32,689 bases of DNA from assembly GCF_001898315.1 (NCBI RefSeq), contig NZ_MKTQ01000027.1, forward strand, positions 1-32,689, written 5' to 3'. The position numbers and the translations under genes were made by a program. Every line of letters begins with the position of its first letter. Within the stretch, counting starts at the first letter, position 1. The notes beneath the pieces are model-generated. The model made no database searches. It was not told the DNA's origin and was given only the letters and a program-made list of their open reading frames with translations. Source of the DNA: Microbacterium sp. 70-16. GTDB lineage: Bacteria > Actinomycetota > Actinomycetes > Actinomycetales > Microbacteriaceae. Of this stretch, positions 7,347 to 17,583 are shown one piece after another.

Positions 7347-7486
7347 CCGACCCGACGCAAACCGCATGTTGCGACGCCGGCCACCGACAACGCCCGTCGG
7401 CTCGACGCCAAAGCTAGAGCCCGACCCGACGCAAACTGCCGGTTGCGGCGCCGACCACCGACAACGCGCGTCGGCTCGGCGGCAAA
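7347..7486. repeat. two-unit tandem repeat (66 bp, period 74) with internal hairpins
   Basis: Units 7347-7412 and 7421-7486 share most positions, beginning CCGACCCGACGCAAAC and ending near GTCGGCTCG. Each contains an inverted repeat CCGAC / GTCGG with a 7-nt spacer. The repeat lies between the convergent hicB and lysS genes, so it may act as a terminator region; there is no T-tract. Not coding in any convincing frame. Confidence 0.75.
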
Positions 7487-7518
7487 CCCGGCGCCGAGCC
7501 AGGGCGCGCGAGCCCGGG

Positions 7519-9042
7519 CTACTTCACCAGGGGGAAGAGGATCGTCTCGCGGATGCCCAGGCCGGTGATCGCCATCAGCAGGCGATCGATGCCCATGCCC
7601 ATGCCACCCGTCGGCGGCATGCCGTGCTCGAGCGCGCGCAGGAACTCCTCGTCGACGCGCATCGCCTCGTCGTCGCCGCGCGCGGCGAGCTTCGCCTGCT
7701 CGACGAAGCGCTCGCGCTGGATGACGGGGTCGACGAGCTCGGAGTACCCGGTCGCGAGCTCGAACCCGCGGACGTAGAGGTCCCACTTCTCGACGACGCC
7801 GCGGATCGAGCGGTGCTCGCGCACGAGCGGGCTTGTGTCGAGCGGGAAGTCCATGACGAACGTCGGACGCTCGAGTCCGTCCTTGACGAAGTGCTCCCAG
7901 AGCTCCTCGACGTACTTGCCGTGCGTCGCGACCTTCTCGGGCACCGCGACGCCGACCTCGGCGGCGAGCGCCTGCAGCTCGGCGAGCGACGTGTCGGGGG
8001 TGATCGTGCGACCGGATGCCTCGGACAGCGACGCGTACATCGACAGGCGCTCCCACTGCCCGCCCAGGTCGAACTCGGTGCCGTCGGCCCACGTCACGGT
8101 CGTCGAACCCGTCACCGCGATCGCGGCGTTCTGGATGAGCTCCTGCGTCAGGTCGGCGATGCCGTTGTAGTCGCTGTACGACTGGTAGGCCTCGAGCATC
8201 GCGAACTCGGGGCTGTGCGTCGAGTCGGCACCCTCGTTGCGGAAGTTCCGGTTGATCTCGAAGACCCGGTCGATGCCGCCGACCACGGCGCGCTTGAGGA
8301 ACAGCTCCGGCGCGATGCGCAGGTACAGGTCGGCGTCGAACGCGTTCGAGTTCGTGATGAACGGGCGTGCGGCCGCACCGCCGTGCTGCACCTGCAGCAT
8401 CGGAGTCTCGACCTCGAGGAATCCGTGGCTCGCGAACGTCTGGCGCAGCGACGCGTTGACCTTCGCGCGCGCGATGACGGTCTCGCGCGCCTGGTCGCGC
8501 ACGATGAGGTCGAGGAAGCGCGAGCGCACGCGGCCCTCGTCAGACAGGTCGGTGTGCAGGTTCGGCAGCGGCAGCAGCGCCTTCGACGCGATCGCCCAGT
8601 CACTCACCATGATCGACAGCTCACCGCGGCGGCTGGAGATGACCTGACCGGTGACCGAGACGTGGTCACCCAGGTCGACGAGATCCTTCCACGCCTGCAG
8701 CGACTGTTCGCCGACCTCGGCGAGCGAGACCATGGCCTGGATGCGCGAGCCGTCGCCGGCCTGCAGCGACGCGAAGCACAGCTTGCCGGTGTTGCGGCTG
8801 AACACGACGCGGCCGGCGACCGACGCCGTCACGCCGGTCTCGGCACCCGCCTCGAGGTCGGCGTAGCGCTCGCGGAGCTCGGCGATCGTATCGGTGACGG
8901 GCACCGTCACCGGGTAGGCGCCGCCCGCGGCATCCGCCCGTTCCGCCAGCAACCGCTCACGCTTGGCGAGGCGGACGGCCTTCTGTTCGATGACCTCCGC
9001 AGCGTCGTCGATCGTCGGGTCGGCGGGCGTGGTGTCTGTCAT
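7519..9042 (-). CDS. lysS: lysyl-tRNA synthetase, class II
   Basis: A 507-residue cytoplasmic enzyme charging tRNA-Lys. An N-terminal OB-fold anticodon-binding domain (about residues 60-150) precedes the class II catalytic core. Motif 2 is seen as FRNEGADSTHSPEF, and motif 3 as GMGMGIDRLLMAI near the C-terminus; GFELATGYSEL is the typical lysine-pocket region. The end LGIRETILFPLVK is standard. The start is the ATG at 9042-9040 with GAGGAG about 9 nt upstream; a TTG at 9072 would add ten residues. It is the last gene of the minus-strand housekeeping block, 116 bp after the DUF2520 gene. No panC lies between them, although such a gene is often found in this position in relatives. Confidence 0.97.
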   Translation of the reverse strand: MTDTTPADPTIDDAAEVIEQKAVRLAKRERLLAERADAAGGAYPVTVPVTDTIAELRERYADLEAGAETGVTASVAGRVVFSRNTGKLCFASLQAGDGSRIQAMVSLAEVGEQSLQAWKDLVDLGDHVSVTGQVISSRRGELSIMVSDWAIASKALLPLPNLHTDLSDEGRVRSRFLDLIVRDQARETVIARAKVNASLRQTFASHGFLEVETPMLQVQHGGAAARPFITNSNAFDADLYLRIAPELFLKRAVVGGIDRVFEINRNFRNEGADSTHSPEFAMLEAYQSYSDYNGIADLTQELIQNAAIAVTGSTTVTWADGTEFDLGGQWERLSMYASLSEASGRTITPDTSLAELQALAAEVGVAVPEKVATHGKYVEELWEHFVKDGLERPTFVMDFPLDTSPLVREHRSIRGVVEKWDLYVRGFELATGYSELVDPVIQRERFVEQAKLAARGDDEAMRVDEEFLRALEHGMPPTGGMGMGIDRLLMAITGLGIRETILFPLVK

Positions 9043-9158
9043 GGCAGCGGGCTCCTCGGAAGTGACGTTCAAGTCTACCGAGGCCTGCCTCGGCGACCGC
9101 AGAGCCGACGCGAGCAGGGCCGACGCGAGCAGGCCCGGCGCGAGCAGGGTCGGCGCGG

Positions 9159-9869
9159 TCAGAGCCCGCGTGCGTCCGGGTCTTCGCCCGCGTCGGCGAG
9201 CGCACGCTCGATCGTCGAGTGCACGAGGCTCGACAGATAGGTCCCCGGCTCGGCGACGCCGACCTGCCGCAGCAGCGCGGCGGACTGCCTGACGACGGAT
9301 GCCGAGAACTCGGTCGCCGTCGCGATCGCCTCGCCGTACGCGGCGCGATCGGCCTCAGCCACGACGATCGGCTCGCATCCGAGCTCGACGGCGAGCGCTT
9401 GCGCGATCGGGAGCACGGCGGCGGGCGCCGTCACGGCGGCGAACGCGTCGTGCAGCTGTCGCAAGTCGATCGAGGTTCCCGTGAAGGCGATCGCGGGATG
9501 CACGGCGAGCGGAATCGCGCCGCGGGATGCCGCGGGGGCGAGCACCTCGATACCCAAGGCGGGATCGGTGTGCAGCACGAGCTGGCCGATCTGCCATGCG
9601 CCGAGCTCGGCGAGCCCCGCGACGACGCCGGCGAGCTCGGCGCGCGGCAGCGCCAGGACGACGAGCTCGCTGCGGCGCACGATCTCGTCGGCGGGCAGCA
9701 CGGGCACTCCCGGCAGGATCGCCTCGACGCGGTCGGGGTCGGATCCCGCCGTGATTCCGGTGAGCGCGTGCCCGACGCCGGCGAGCGCGGCGCCGAGGAC
9801 GGGCCCGACGCGGCCGGCGCCGATGATGCCGACGCCGAGGCGGCTCGGGCGGGTCGATTCGTGTGTCAT
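9159..9869 (-). CDS. Rossmann-fold DUF2520-containing protein
   Basis: A 236-residue protein with an N-terminal NAD(P)-binding Rossmann motif (GVGIIGAGRVGPVLG, residues 13-27) and a C-terminal helical DUF2520 domain (from about residue 120, beginning HPAIAFTG). The fold is like ketopantoate or pyrroline-5-carboxylate reductases, but the substrate is unknown. In actinobacteria the family commonly sits beside folate and pantothenate genes, as here. Its ATG overlaps the stop of the PH-domain gene (ATGA), so it is translationally coupled. Oxidoreductase activity is inferred only from fold. Confidence 0.88.
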   Translation of the reverse strand: MTHESTRPSRLGVGIIGAGRVGPVLGAALAGVGHALTGITAGSDPDRVEAILPGVPVLPADEIVRRSELVVLALPRAELAGVVAGLAELGAWQIGQLVLHTDPALGIEVLAPAASRGAIPLAVHPAIAFTGTSIDLRQLHDAFAAVTAPAAVLPIAQALAVELGCEPIVVAEADRAAYGEAIATATEFSASVVRQSAALLRQVGVAEPGTYLSSLVHSTIERALADAGEDPDARGL

Positions 9870-11452
9870 CGCGCGGCCTCATCCCAGCGGTGCGAGCGGT
9901 CGGCGGCCGCCGCCGCGAGGGCGGCGTCCTCCGTGGCCTGCCACGCGGCGAGGGCGTCGTCGCGGTCGATGATCCCGATGCCGCCCGAGACGGGCCCGAG
10001 CACCGTGTGGCCGGTGAGGTTCGCGACGCGCAGCGCGCGGTCGATCGGGCCTTGCGCGATGCGGACGGACTGCAGGCGGGCGAGCGGCAGGATGACCAAC
10101 TCGCGCTTCAGTCGGCCGCGCCGCAGCAGGAGCGCTCCGGGGGTGAGCAGCAGGCCGTTGCGGCGCCACGACAGCGGCCGCAGCCAGCGCGCGCGCCGGG
10201 GCGTCGTCGTGAAGGGGTCGCCGGCGGTCTTGCCCGTGCCCAGCAGACCGTGCTCGACGAGCGCCGCCCAGTCCTCGGCAGAGATCCCGGGCAGCAGCAG
10301 CCGCAGCACGCGCTCGACGTCGTCGCGCGCGCCGACCGGCAGCACCTCGGCGAGCTGCAGCGACTGGCTGTCGGCGCCCGAGCGTCCCGAGAGCCGGTTG
10401 ACACGGATGCCCCACCAGCCGAACCGGCGCCACAGCAGCGGCTGATGGATCTCGACCGCGTGCACGCGCCCCGGCGGCAGCGTCTCGGTGACCGTCGTGG
10501 TGAGCCCGAACGTGATGCGCACGCCCGCCGACGTCGGCGCAATCGAGTACCGCAGGCTCCGCGTGATGGAACGGAACCAATACGCGCCGAAACCGAGGAC
10601 GGTCGGGACGATCGTGACCAGCACCCATGGTGTGCCGACGATCGACCCCACGACGACAGCGGCGATGAGCGCGAGCAGCCAGATCGTTGAGCTGGTCAGC
10701 AGGTGCGAGGCGATCAGACGCCCCGGCGGGATCGTGACGACGTATGCCGGTTCCTCGGTCGCCGGGTCGACACCGTCGATCAGTCCCGTCAGCCCCGCGG
10801 CCACGGCATCGACGGTCGCGCGCGACAGCGGCCGCCCGCTCTCTTGCGCGGCGCGCGCCTCGGCGAGCTGCCGGCCGGAGGCGAGCCGCAGGATGTCGGC
10901 GCGGACGGCCTCGGCATTGGCCGTCGAGAGGTACTCGAGCTTGACGTTGGCATCCAGCCCCGCCCCGACCACTTCGAGCTTGGCGGCCCCGAGCAGTCGC
11001 GCGATCATCGGGCGGGTGAGGTTGACGCCCTGCACACGGTCGAGCGGCGCGCGCCGGTGCGTGCGGAACAGCACGCCGCTGCGCACTTCGACGTCGTCGC
11101 CCGTGATGCGGAACGTGTGGAAGCGCCACAGCAGCCAGAAGACCACGAGCAGCACGATCAGCACCGCGAGCACGGCGAGGCCCGCGAGCAACCAGAGGTT
11201 GTTCTCCCACACGTAATCGACGGGGTCGCCGCCCTCGAACTGCTGCCACTCGGCGAAACCCGGCACGAACCAGCCGAGGATGCGGTCGCGCAGGTTCGTG
11301 ACGACGATGCCGATCACGACCAGGAGGAACAGCCCGCCGCGCAACACCGGCGTCAGCGGATGCAGCCGGTGCCACTCCCCGTCACTCAACGGCGAGCGCG
11401 TGACACCCGCCGTGGCCCCCGAGCCTGTCGAGGGGCCGCCCGCATCGGTCAC
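9866..11452 (-). CDS. large membrane protein with bacterial PH (YdbT-like) domains
   Basis: A 528-residue membrane protein of the YdbT/bPH_2 type, role unknown. Hydrophobic helices occur near residues 35-55 and 85-110, then a PH_2 module (FRITGDDVEVRSGVLFRTHRRAPL...VQGVNLTRP). A second helix pair lies near 235-280, followed by another PH-like module (VRITFGLTTTVTETLPPGRVHAVEIHQP) and a third near the C-terminus (GLLLTPGALLLRRGRLKRELVI...QSVRI). The GTG start at 11452-11450 overlaps the upstream stop (GTGA) and the end overlaps the DUF2520 start (ATGA). The first 20 residues contain PSTGSG encoded by a repeat-like hairpin (11414-11437). It probably works with the smaller PH protein just upstream. 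Confidence 0.88.
   Translation of the reverse strand: MTDAGGPSTGSGATAGVTRSPLSDGEWHRLHPLTPVLRGGLFLLVVIGIVVTNLRDRILGWFVPGFAEWQQFEGGDPVDYVWENNLWLLAGLAVLAVLIVLLVVFWLLWRFHTFRITGDDVEVRSGVLFRTHRRAPLDRVQGVNLTRPMIARLLGAAKLEVVGAGLDANVKLEYLSTANAEAVRADILRLASGRQLAEARAAQESGRPLSRATVDAVAAGLTGLIDGVDPATEEPAYVVTIPPGRLIASHLLTSSTIWLLALIAAVVVGSIVGTPWVLVTIVPTVLGFGAYWFRSITRSLRYSIAPTSAGVRITFGLTTTVTETLPPGRVHAVEIHQPLLWRRFGWWGIRVNRLSGRSGADSQSLQLAEVLPVGARDDVERVLRLLLPGISAEDWAALVEHGLLGTGKTAGDPFTTTPRRARWLRPLSWRRNGLLLTPGALLLRRGRLKRELVILPLARLQSVRIAQGPIDRALRVANLTGHTVLGPVSGGIGIIDRDDALAAWQATEDAALAAAAADRSHRWDEAAR
11414..11437. repeat. REP-like hairpin inside a coding region
   Basis: GGCCCC ... GGGGCC arms enclose CGA-GCCTG-TCG, giving an imperfect hairpin around GAGCCTGTCGA. 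This resembles the CCCTTCGACAGGCTCAGGG-type palindromes that are abundant in actinobacterial genomes. Here it encodes part of the variable N-terminal tail of the PH-domain protein (GPSTGSGATAG). Confidence 0.55.
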
Positions 11453-12036
11453 AGGCCGGTCCGTCGCGTCTCGGCGACCGCGATGAGCGTGTCGCGCAGT
11501 CGCTCGGCGGCCTCCTGCCCGAGCCCGGGGATCGTGACCCCCGTCGTCGCGGCGGCCGTTACCAGCTTGAGCTGGGCGATGCCGAAGCCGCGATCGAGAG
11601 GCCCGTGTGTGATGTCGACGAGCTGCATGCGTCCGTACGGGACGGCCACCATCCGCTGCCACAGGATGCCGCGTCGGAACACGAGGTCGTCGGTGCGCAA
11701 CTGGTACCCGTACGCGCGCGCCTGCCGCGGCAGGATCACGAGCGTCCAACCGAGGATCACGACGAAGACGCCCGCAGCCGCCCACGGCCACCACAGCCCG
11801 GTCACGAGCCAGAGCACGAGCGCCGCGGCGAGGACGAGCGCGAGCAGCGCGCCCGTGGAGATCAGCTGCACCGTCACGTACTTGCGCGAGATCTGGTGCC
11901 AGACGCCGTCGCCGAGCGGCAGGCGGTTCGCGCTGCGCGGCTCGAGGATGCGGTCGTACGTCCCGGCATCCGCCGCGGCGTCAGTCGTGGTGTGAGAATC
12001 CGAAGCCGGGCTCGTCGGGTCCGGGCTGTTCGTCAT
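11449..12036 (-). CDS. small membrane protein with bacterial PH (YdbS-like) domain
   Basis: A 195-residue protein. A polar Ser/Thr/Asp-rich tail of about 45 residues precedes two membrane helices (about 60-82 and 87-105), then a bPH_2 module (YGYQLRTDDLVFRRGILWQR, MVAVPYGRMQLVDITHGPLDR) and a helical end. YdbS and YdbT proteins occur as pairs, as here. The ATG at 12036-12034 has GGAAGG at 5 nt spacing and lies inside the end of the DUF3180 gene, giving a 56-bp overlap; a second ATG three bases upstream is too close to the site. The stop overlaps the next start by 4 bp. Cellular role unknown. Confidence 0.87.
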   Translation of the reverse strand: MTNSPDPTSPASDSHTTTDAAADAGTYDRILEPRSANRLPLGDGVWHQISRKYVTVQLISTGALLALVLAAALVLWLVTGLWWPWAAAGVFVVILGWTLVILPRQARAYGYQLRTDDLVFRRGILWQRMVAVPYGRMQLVDITHGPLDRGFGIAQLKLVTAAATTGVTIPGLGQEAAERLRDTLIAVAETRRTGL

Positions 12037-12472
12037 CATCGTCCTTCCGGATGGTGCACAGATGTTCGGCCACGAGGGCGGCGGCAAGCAGCACGATGCC
12101 GCCGACAAGGCTCGCGATCGCGGCCAGAACCGAGCCTACGGGGGCGACCGGCCGGGTCAACAGGAACACGACCAGGCCCGCCGCGATGCCGGCGACGATA
12201 GCGCCGACGATGCTGGATGCCTTCGCGAGCATCGCGACGCGCACGGCGCGGAACGGGTCGACCGGCTGCGGGTCGCGGCCCGTGATCGCCCGCCGGATCG
12301 GCAGCGCGAACAAGATGTCGGCCGCTGCCAGCAGCACGAGCAGCACCGGCAGCAGCAACGAGGGCGTGAAGGTCGCCTGGCCGGCACTGGTGAGCAGTTG
12401 ATCAACGCCGAAGCCGACGATCAGACCGAGGATGCCCGCGATCACGAGAACCGACGCACTCGTGCGCTTCAT
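11981..12472 (-). CDS. DUF3180 integral membrane protein
   Basis: A 163-residue protein with four predicted membrane helices (about residues 7-27, 38-57, 83-105 and 113-135) and a short acidic C-terminal tail (RKDDDDEQPGPDEPG). The start MKRTSASVLVIAGILGLIVG and the ALPIRRA motif between helices 2 and 3 fit DUF3180, an actinobacterial family located just after folK. Start ATG overlaps the folK stop (ATGA). The encoded tail overlaps the next gene by 56 bp. Function unknown; conserved linkage suggests a link to the folate or envelope genes, but this is only association. Confidence 0.87.
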   Translation of the reverse strand: MKRTSASVLVIAGILGLIVGFGVDQLLTSAGQATFTPSLLLPVLLVLLAAADILFALPIRRAITGRDPQPVDPFRAVRVAMLAKASSIVGAIVAGIAAGLVVFLLTRPVAPVGSVLAAIASLVGGIVLLAAALVAEHLCTIRKDDDDEQPGPDEPGFGFSHHD

Positions 12473-13062
12473 GTCGTCGCACCCCCGCTATCGCCGGCAT
12501 CTGCGGTGTCGCCGCCGTCGGCGGACTGCCCGGCGTCCCCGCGCAGCCGCGCGAGCAGCTCCGCGACCCGGCCCACCCCCGGCAGCACGGCGTCGGGGTC
12601 GATCGCGAGCCACGGCCCGAGCACGAAGTCGCGCTCGGCGGCGCGCGGGTGCGGCACCTGCAGCGCCGGCTCGTCGCTGCGCACGTCACCGTAGGCGATG
12701 AGGTCGAGGTCGAGCGTGCGGTCGCCCCAGCGCTCGCGGCGTTCGCGGCCGTGCTGCGCCTCGATCGCGTGCAGGTAGCTCAGCAGCACGCTCGGCGCGA
12801 GGCGCGTCGTGACCAGCGCGACGGTGTTGAGGTAGGCGGGAGCCGAGGCATCCGGCCCCGCAAGCGTCACGGCGACCGATTCGATCGGCGGCGCGGCACG
12901 CACGTCGGTCGTCAGCGGCAGCCGCGCGAGTGCGCGAACGGCGTCATCGATCGTCGCGGCGCGGTCGCCGAGGTTCGCGCCGAGCGCGACGACGGCGACG
13001 GTCTCGACGGGGGTGTGCGTGGTCGCCTCGCCCTGATAGCCCTGTGCCAGCCGGCGGCTCAT
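12469..13062 (-). CDS. folK: 2-amino-4-hydroxy-6-hydroxymethyldihydropteridine diphosphokinase
   Basis: HPPK transfers pyrophosphate from ATP to 6-hydroxymethyl-dihydropterin, the step before FolP in folate synthesis. Of 197 residues, the core spans about 20-175. It shows ALGANLGDR near the start, RWGDRTLDLDLIAYGD (the Mg-ATP and pterin-binding aspartates) and PHPRAAERDFVLGPWLAIDP. The C-terminal 25 residues are a Gly/Asp-rich extension (SADGGDTADAGDSGG) not needed for the fold. The ATG overlaps the folB stop and the stop overlaps the DUF3180 start, so all are coupled. Confidence 0.96.
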   Translation of the reverse strand: MSRRLAQGYQGEATTHTPVETVAVVALGANLGDRAATIDDAVRALARLPLTTDVRAAPPIESVAVTLAGPDASAPAYLNTVALVTTRLAPSVLLSYLHAIEAQHGRERRERWGDRTLDLDLIAYGDVRSDEPALQVPHPRAAERDFVLGPWLAIDPDAVLPGVGRVAELLARLRGDAGQSADGGDTADAGDSGGATT

Positions 13063-13427
13063 CGCCCGCTCCGCTCACGGCGGATCTGCACACTGACGTC
13101 GTCGAACGGCACCGTGATGGGCGCCTGCGGCTTGTGGATCGTGACCTCGACGGCATCCACTCGGTCGTAGCCCAGCGCGACGTCGGCGATGCGCTGGGCG
13201 ACGGTCTCGAGCAGGTCGACGGGCTCGCCCGACAGGACGGCGGCGACGGCTTCGGCGAGTTCGCCGTAGTGCACCGTGTCGGCGACGTCGTCGCTGCGTG
13301 CGGCGTCGGCGAGCGACAGCTCGAGCGTCACGTCGGCGATGAAGACCTGCCCCTCGCGGCGCTCGTGCAGGTAGACGCCGTGGTGGCCGGTGGCACGGAT
13401 GCCGGTGAGCACGATCCGGTCGGTCAT
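13059..13427 (-). CDS. folB: dihydroneopterin aldolase
   Basis: A 122-residue enzyme converting 7,8-dihydroneopterin to 6-hydroxymethyl-dihydropterin and glycolaldehyde. LTGIRATGHHGVYLHERREGQ is the usual N-terminal signature with the substrate-binding region, and DLLETVAQRIAD contains the family's conserved E-x-V motif. Length matches FolB (about 120). The ATG at 13427-13425 overlaps the folP stop (ATGA) and has GGAGG 7 nt upstream; a longer reading from 13460 would start inside folP. It lies between folP and folK, as expected for the pathway. Confidence 0.96.
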   Translation of the reverse strand: MTDRIVLTGIRATGHHGVYLHERREGQVFIADVTLELSLADAARSDDVADTVHYGELAEAVAAVLSGEPVDLLETVAQRIADVALGYDRVDAVEVTIHKPQAPITVPFDDVSVQIRRERSGR

Positions 13428-14263
13428 GTCGCGTCCTCCGCGTCGTTCCAGTGCCGCCACACGGTTAGCGCGTCGCGGGTGGCTGCGACATCGTGCACAC
13501 GCACGGCCCAGACACCGGCTTGCGCCGCGAGCACGCTCGTGACGGCCGTCGCCAGATCGCGGCGCTGCGTCGAGACCTCGCCGGCCACGCCTGCCTCGCC
13601 GCGCAACCCTTCGCCGCGCAGCGCTTCGGCGAGGAAGCCCTTGCGACTCGTGCCGACGAGCACCCGCGCGCCGAGCGCGACGACGCGGTCGAGCGCGTGT
13701 AGCGCCTGCCAGTTCTGCGCGCCGCGCTTGCCGAACCCGATGCCCGGGTCGACGATGACGCGGTCGGGTGAGATGCCTGCCGCGGCCGCCGCCGCGACGC
13801 GCGCCTCGAGTTCAGCGACGAGTTCACGGGCGAGGTCGGCGTAGCTCGCCTGCGCGTACATGTCGGCGGACGGTCCGCGCCAGTGTTGCAGCACGATGTC
13901 GGCGCCCGATGCCGCGACGGCAGGCAGCATCTCCGGGTCGGCGAGGCCGCCCGAGACGTCGTTGACGATGCGGGCTCCGGCGGTGACCGCCGCGACCGCC
14001 GTCGACGCGTTCATCGTGTCGATGCTGATGACGGCGCCCTCGGCCGCGAGCGCCGCGATCACCGGCACGACGCGCTCCTGCTCGAGCGCGGGGTCGACGC
14101 GCTGCGCGCCGGGCCGGGTGGACTCGCCGCCGATGTCGAGCAGGTCGGCGCCCGCCGCCCGAAGCGCGCGACCGTGCGCGATCGCGGCATCCGCGTCGAG
14201 ATAGCGGCCGCCGTCGCTGAACGAGTCGGGCGTCACGTTGACGATGCCCATGATGCGCACCAT
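13424..14263 (-). CDS. folP: dihydropteroate synthase
   Basis: A 279-residue TIM-barrel enzyme joining p-aminobenzoate to hydroxymethyl-dihydropterin pyrophosphate; the target of sulfonamides. Signatures are MGIVNVTPDSFSDGG at the N-terminus, DIGGESTRPGA, ISIDTMNA, IVNDVSGG, DPGIGFGKR and GTSRKGFL, ending RVHDVAATRDAL. Length is typical. A short repeat (LRGEGLRGEAG) follows the GTSRKGFL motif. The ATG begins one base after the folE stop, and the stop overlaps folB by 4 bp, indicating a tightly coupled operon. Confidence 0.97.
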   Translation of the reverse strand: MVRIMGIVNVTPDSFSDGGRYLDADAAIAHGRALRAAGADLLDIGGESTRPGAQRVDPALEQERVVPVIAALAAEGAVISIDTMNASTAVAAVTAGARIVNDVSGGLADPEMLPAVAASGADIVLQHWRGPSADMYAQASYADLARELVAELEARVAAAAAAGISPDRVIVDPGIGFGKRGAQNWQALHALDRVVALGARVLVGTSRKGFLAEALRGEGLRGEAGVAGEVSTQRRDLATAVTSVLAAQAGVWAVRVHDVAATRDALTVWRHWNDAEDAT

Positions 14264-14264
14264 G

Positions 14265-14852
14265 TCAGCCGGCCCCGGTCATGAGCATGACGATCTCTGC
14301 CCGCGCCGCGGGCTCGGCCAGCTCACCGCGCGCCGCGATCGTGACGGTGGATGCCTCGCCCTGCCGGCCGCCGCGCATCGTGACGCACTCGTGCACGGCA
14401 TCCAGCACGACGAGCACCCCGCGGGCATCCAGCGACCCGGCGATCGTGTCGGCGATCTGCTCGCCGAGGCGCTCCTGCACCTGCGGACGCGACGCGAGCA
14501 CGTCGACGACCTTCGGCAGGGCGCCGAGACCGACGACCTGCTCGCCGGGCAGATACGCGATGTGCGCGCGCCCCGCGAACGGCAGCAGGTGGTGCTCGCA
14601 GACCGAGCGGAAGCGGATGTCGCGCAGCAGCACGGCTCCCGACGGCAGCGTGTCGGGGGCCGGCCCGCGCGTCACCGAGATCGTGTGTGCGAGGGGCGAC
14701 GCGGCATCCTCACCGACGCCGGAGAAGAACTCCGCGTAGGTGTCGGCGACGCGCTGCGGGGTCGCCTTCAGCCCCGGACGGTCGGGGTCTTCCCCGATCG
14801 CCTCGAGGATCTCCCGCACGGCGGCGGCGACGCGATCACGATCGACAGCCAC
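14265..14852 (-). CDS. folE: GTP cyclohydrolase I
   Basis: A 195-residue enzyme making 7,8-dihydroneopterin triphosphate from GTP, the first step of folate synthesis. The zinc ligands are visible in SVCEHHLLPF and HECVTMRG, and the family motifs LLRDIRFRS, GLGALPKVVDVLASRPQVQE and IADTIAG are intact. The GTG start at 14852-14850 lies 9 nt after the ftsH stop; the GGAG before it is unusually close, so ftsH read-through of ribosomes probably helps. Length is normal for bacterial FolE (about 190-220). Confidence 0.97.
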   Translation of the reverse strand: MAVDRDRVAAAVREILEAIGEDPDRPGLKATPQRVADTYAEFFSGVGEDAASPLAHTISVTRGPAPDTLPSGAVLLRDIRFRSVCEHHLLPFAGRAHIAYLPGEQVVGLGALPKVVDVLASRPQVQERLGEQIADTIAGSLDARGVLVVLDAVHECVTMRGGRQGEASTVTIAARGELAEPAARAEIVMLMTGAG

Positions 14853-14861
14853 CCTCCGAGC

Positions 14862-16871
<2,010 letters not shown>

Positions 16872-16898
16872 GGTCCGCTCAGGCTACCCCGCCGTCAC

Positions 16899-16928
16899 TA
16901 TGCAGGTACTGTGCGTTCGCCGTCAGCT
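16899..16928 (-). promoter_or_regulatory. possible ftsH promoter
   Basis: On the minus strand CTGACG is followed after about 18 nt by CATAGT, roughly 30 bp before the ftsH start. An alternative A/T-rich TATATAG lies further upstream near 16930. Neither is a close match to consensus, and read-through from hpt is equally possible. Confidence 0.25.
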
Positions 16929-16954
16929 ATATACGTGTGGGGCGGTCGAGTGCC

Positions 16955-16981
16955 GGGCGCTCAGCTGTAGACCGAGGGCGC

Positions 16982-16993
<12 letters not shown>
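16955..16993. repeat. 18-bp direct repeat (period 21) spanning the hpt stop codon
   Basis: GGGCGCTCAGCTGTAGAC occurs at 16955-16972 and again at 16976-16993. On the minus strand this duplicates the last codons V-Y-S-stop of hpt. Because the period is 21 nt, the second copy is in frame, so the gene ends HVYS-stop-APSVYS-stop. Confidence 0.9.
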
Positions 16994-17533
<540 letters not shown>

Positions 17534-17583
17534 GCCACGAGTCTAGGCAATCGCCGCCGCACGGGCACTCTCGAGTGGCCGGC

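Noticed and set aside
7347..7486. Possible CRISPR array
   Set aside because: Only two units, unequal and imperfect, with the repeat longer than the 8-bp gap between them and no cas genes in the window.
7366..9240. 624-codon plus-strand open frame opposite lysS
   Set aside because: Antisense to a complete lysyl-tRNA synthetase with class II motifs; no recognisable protein features.
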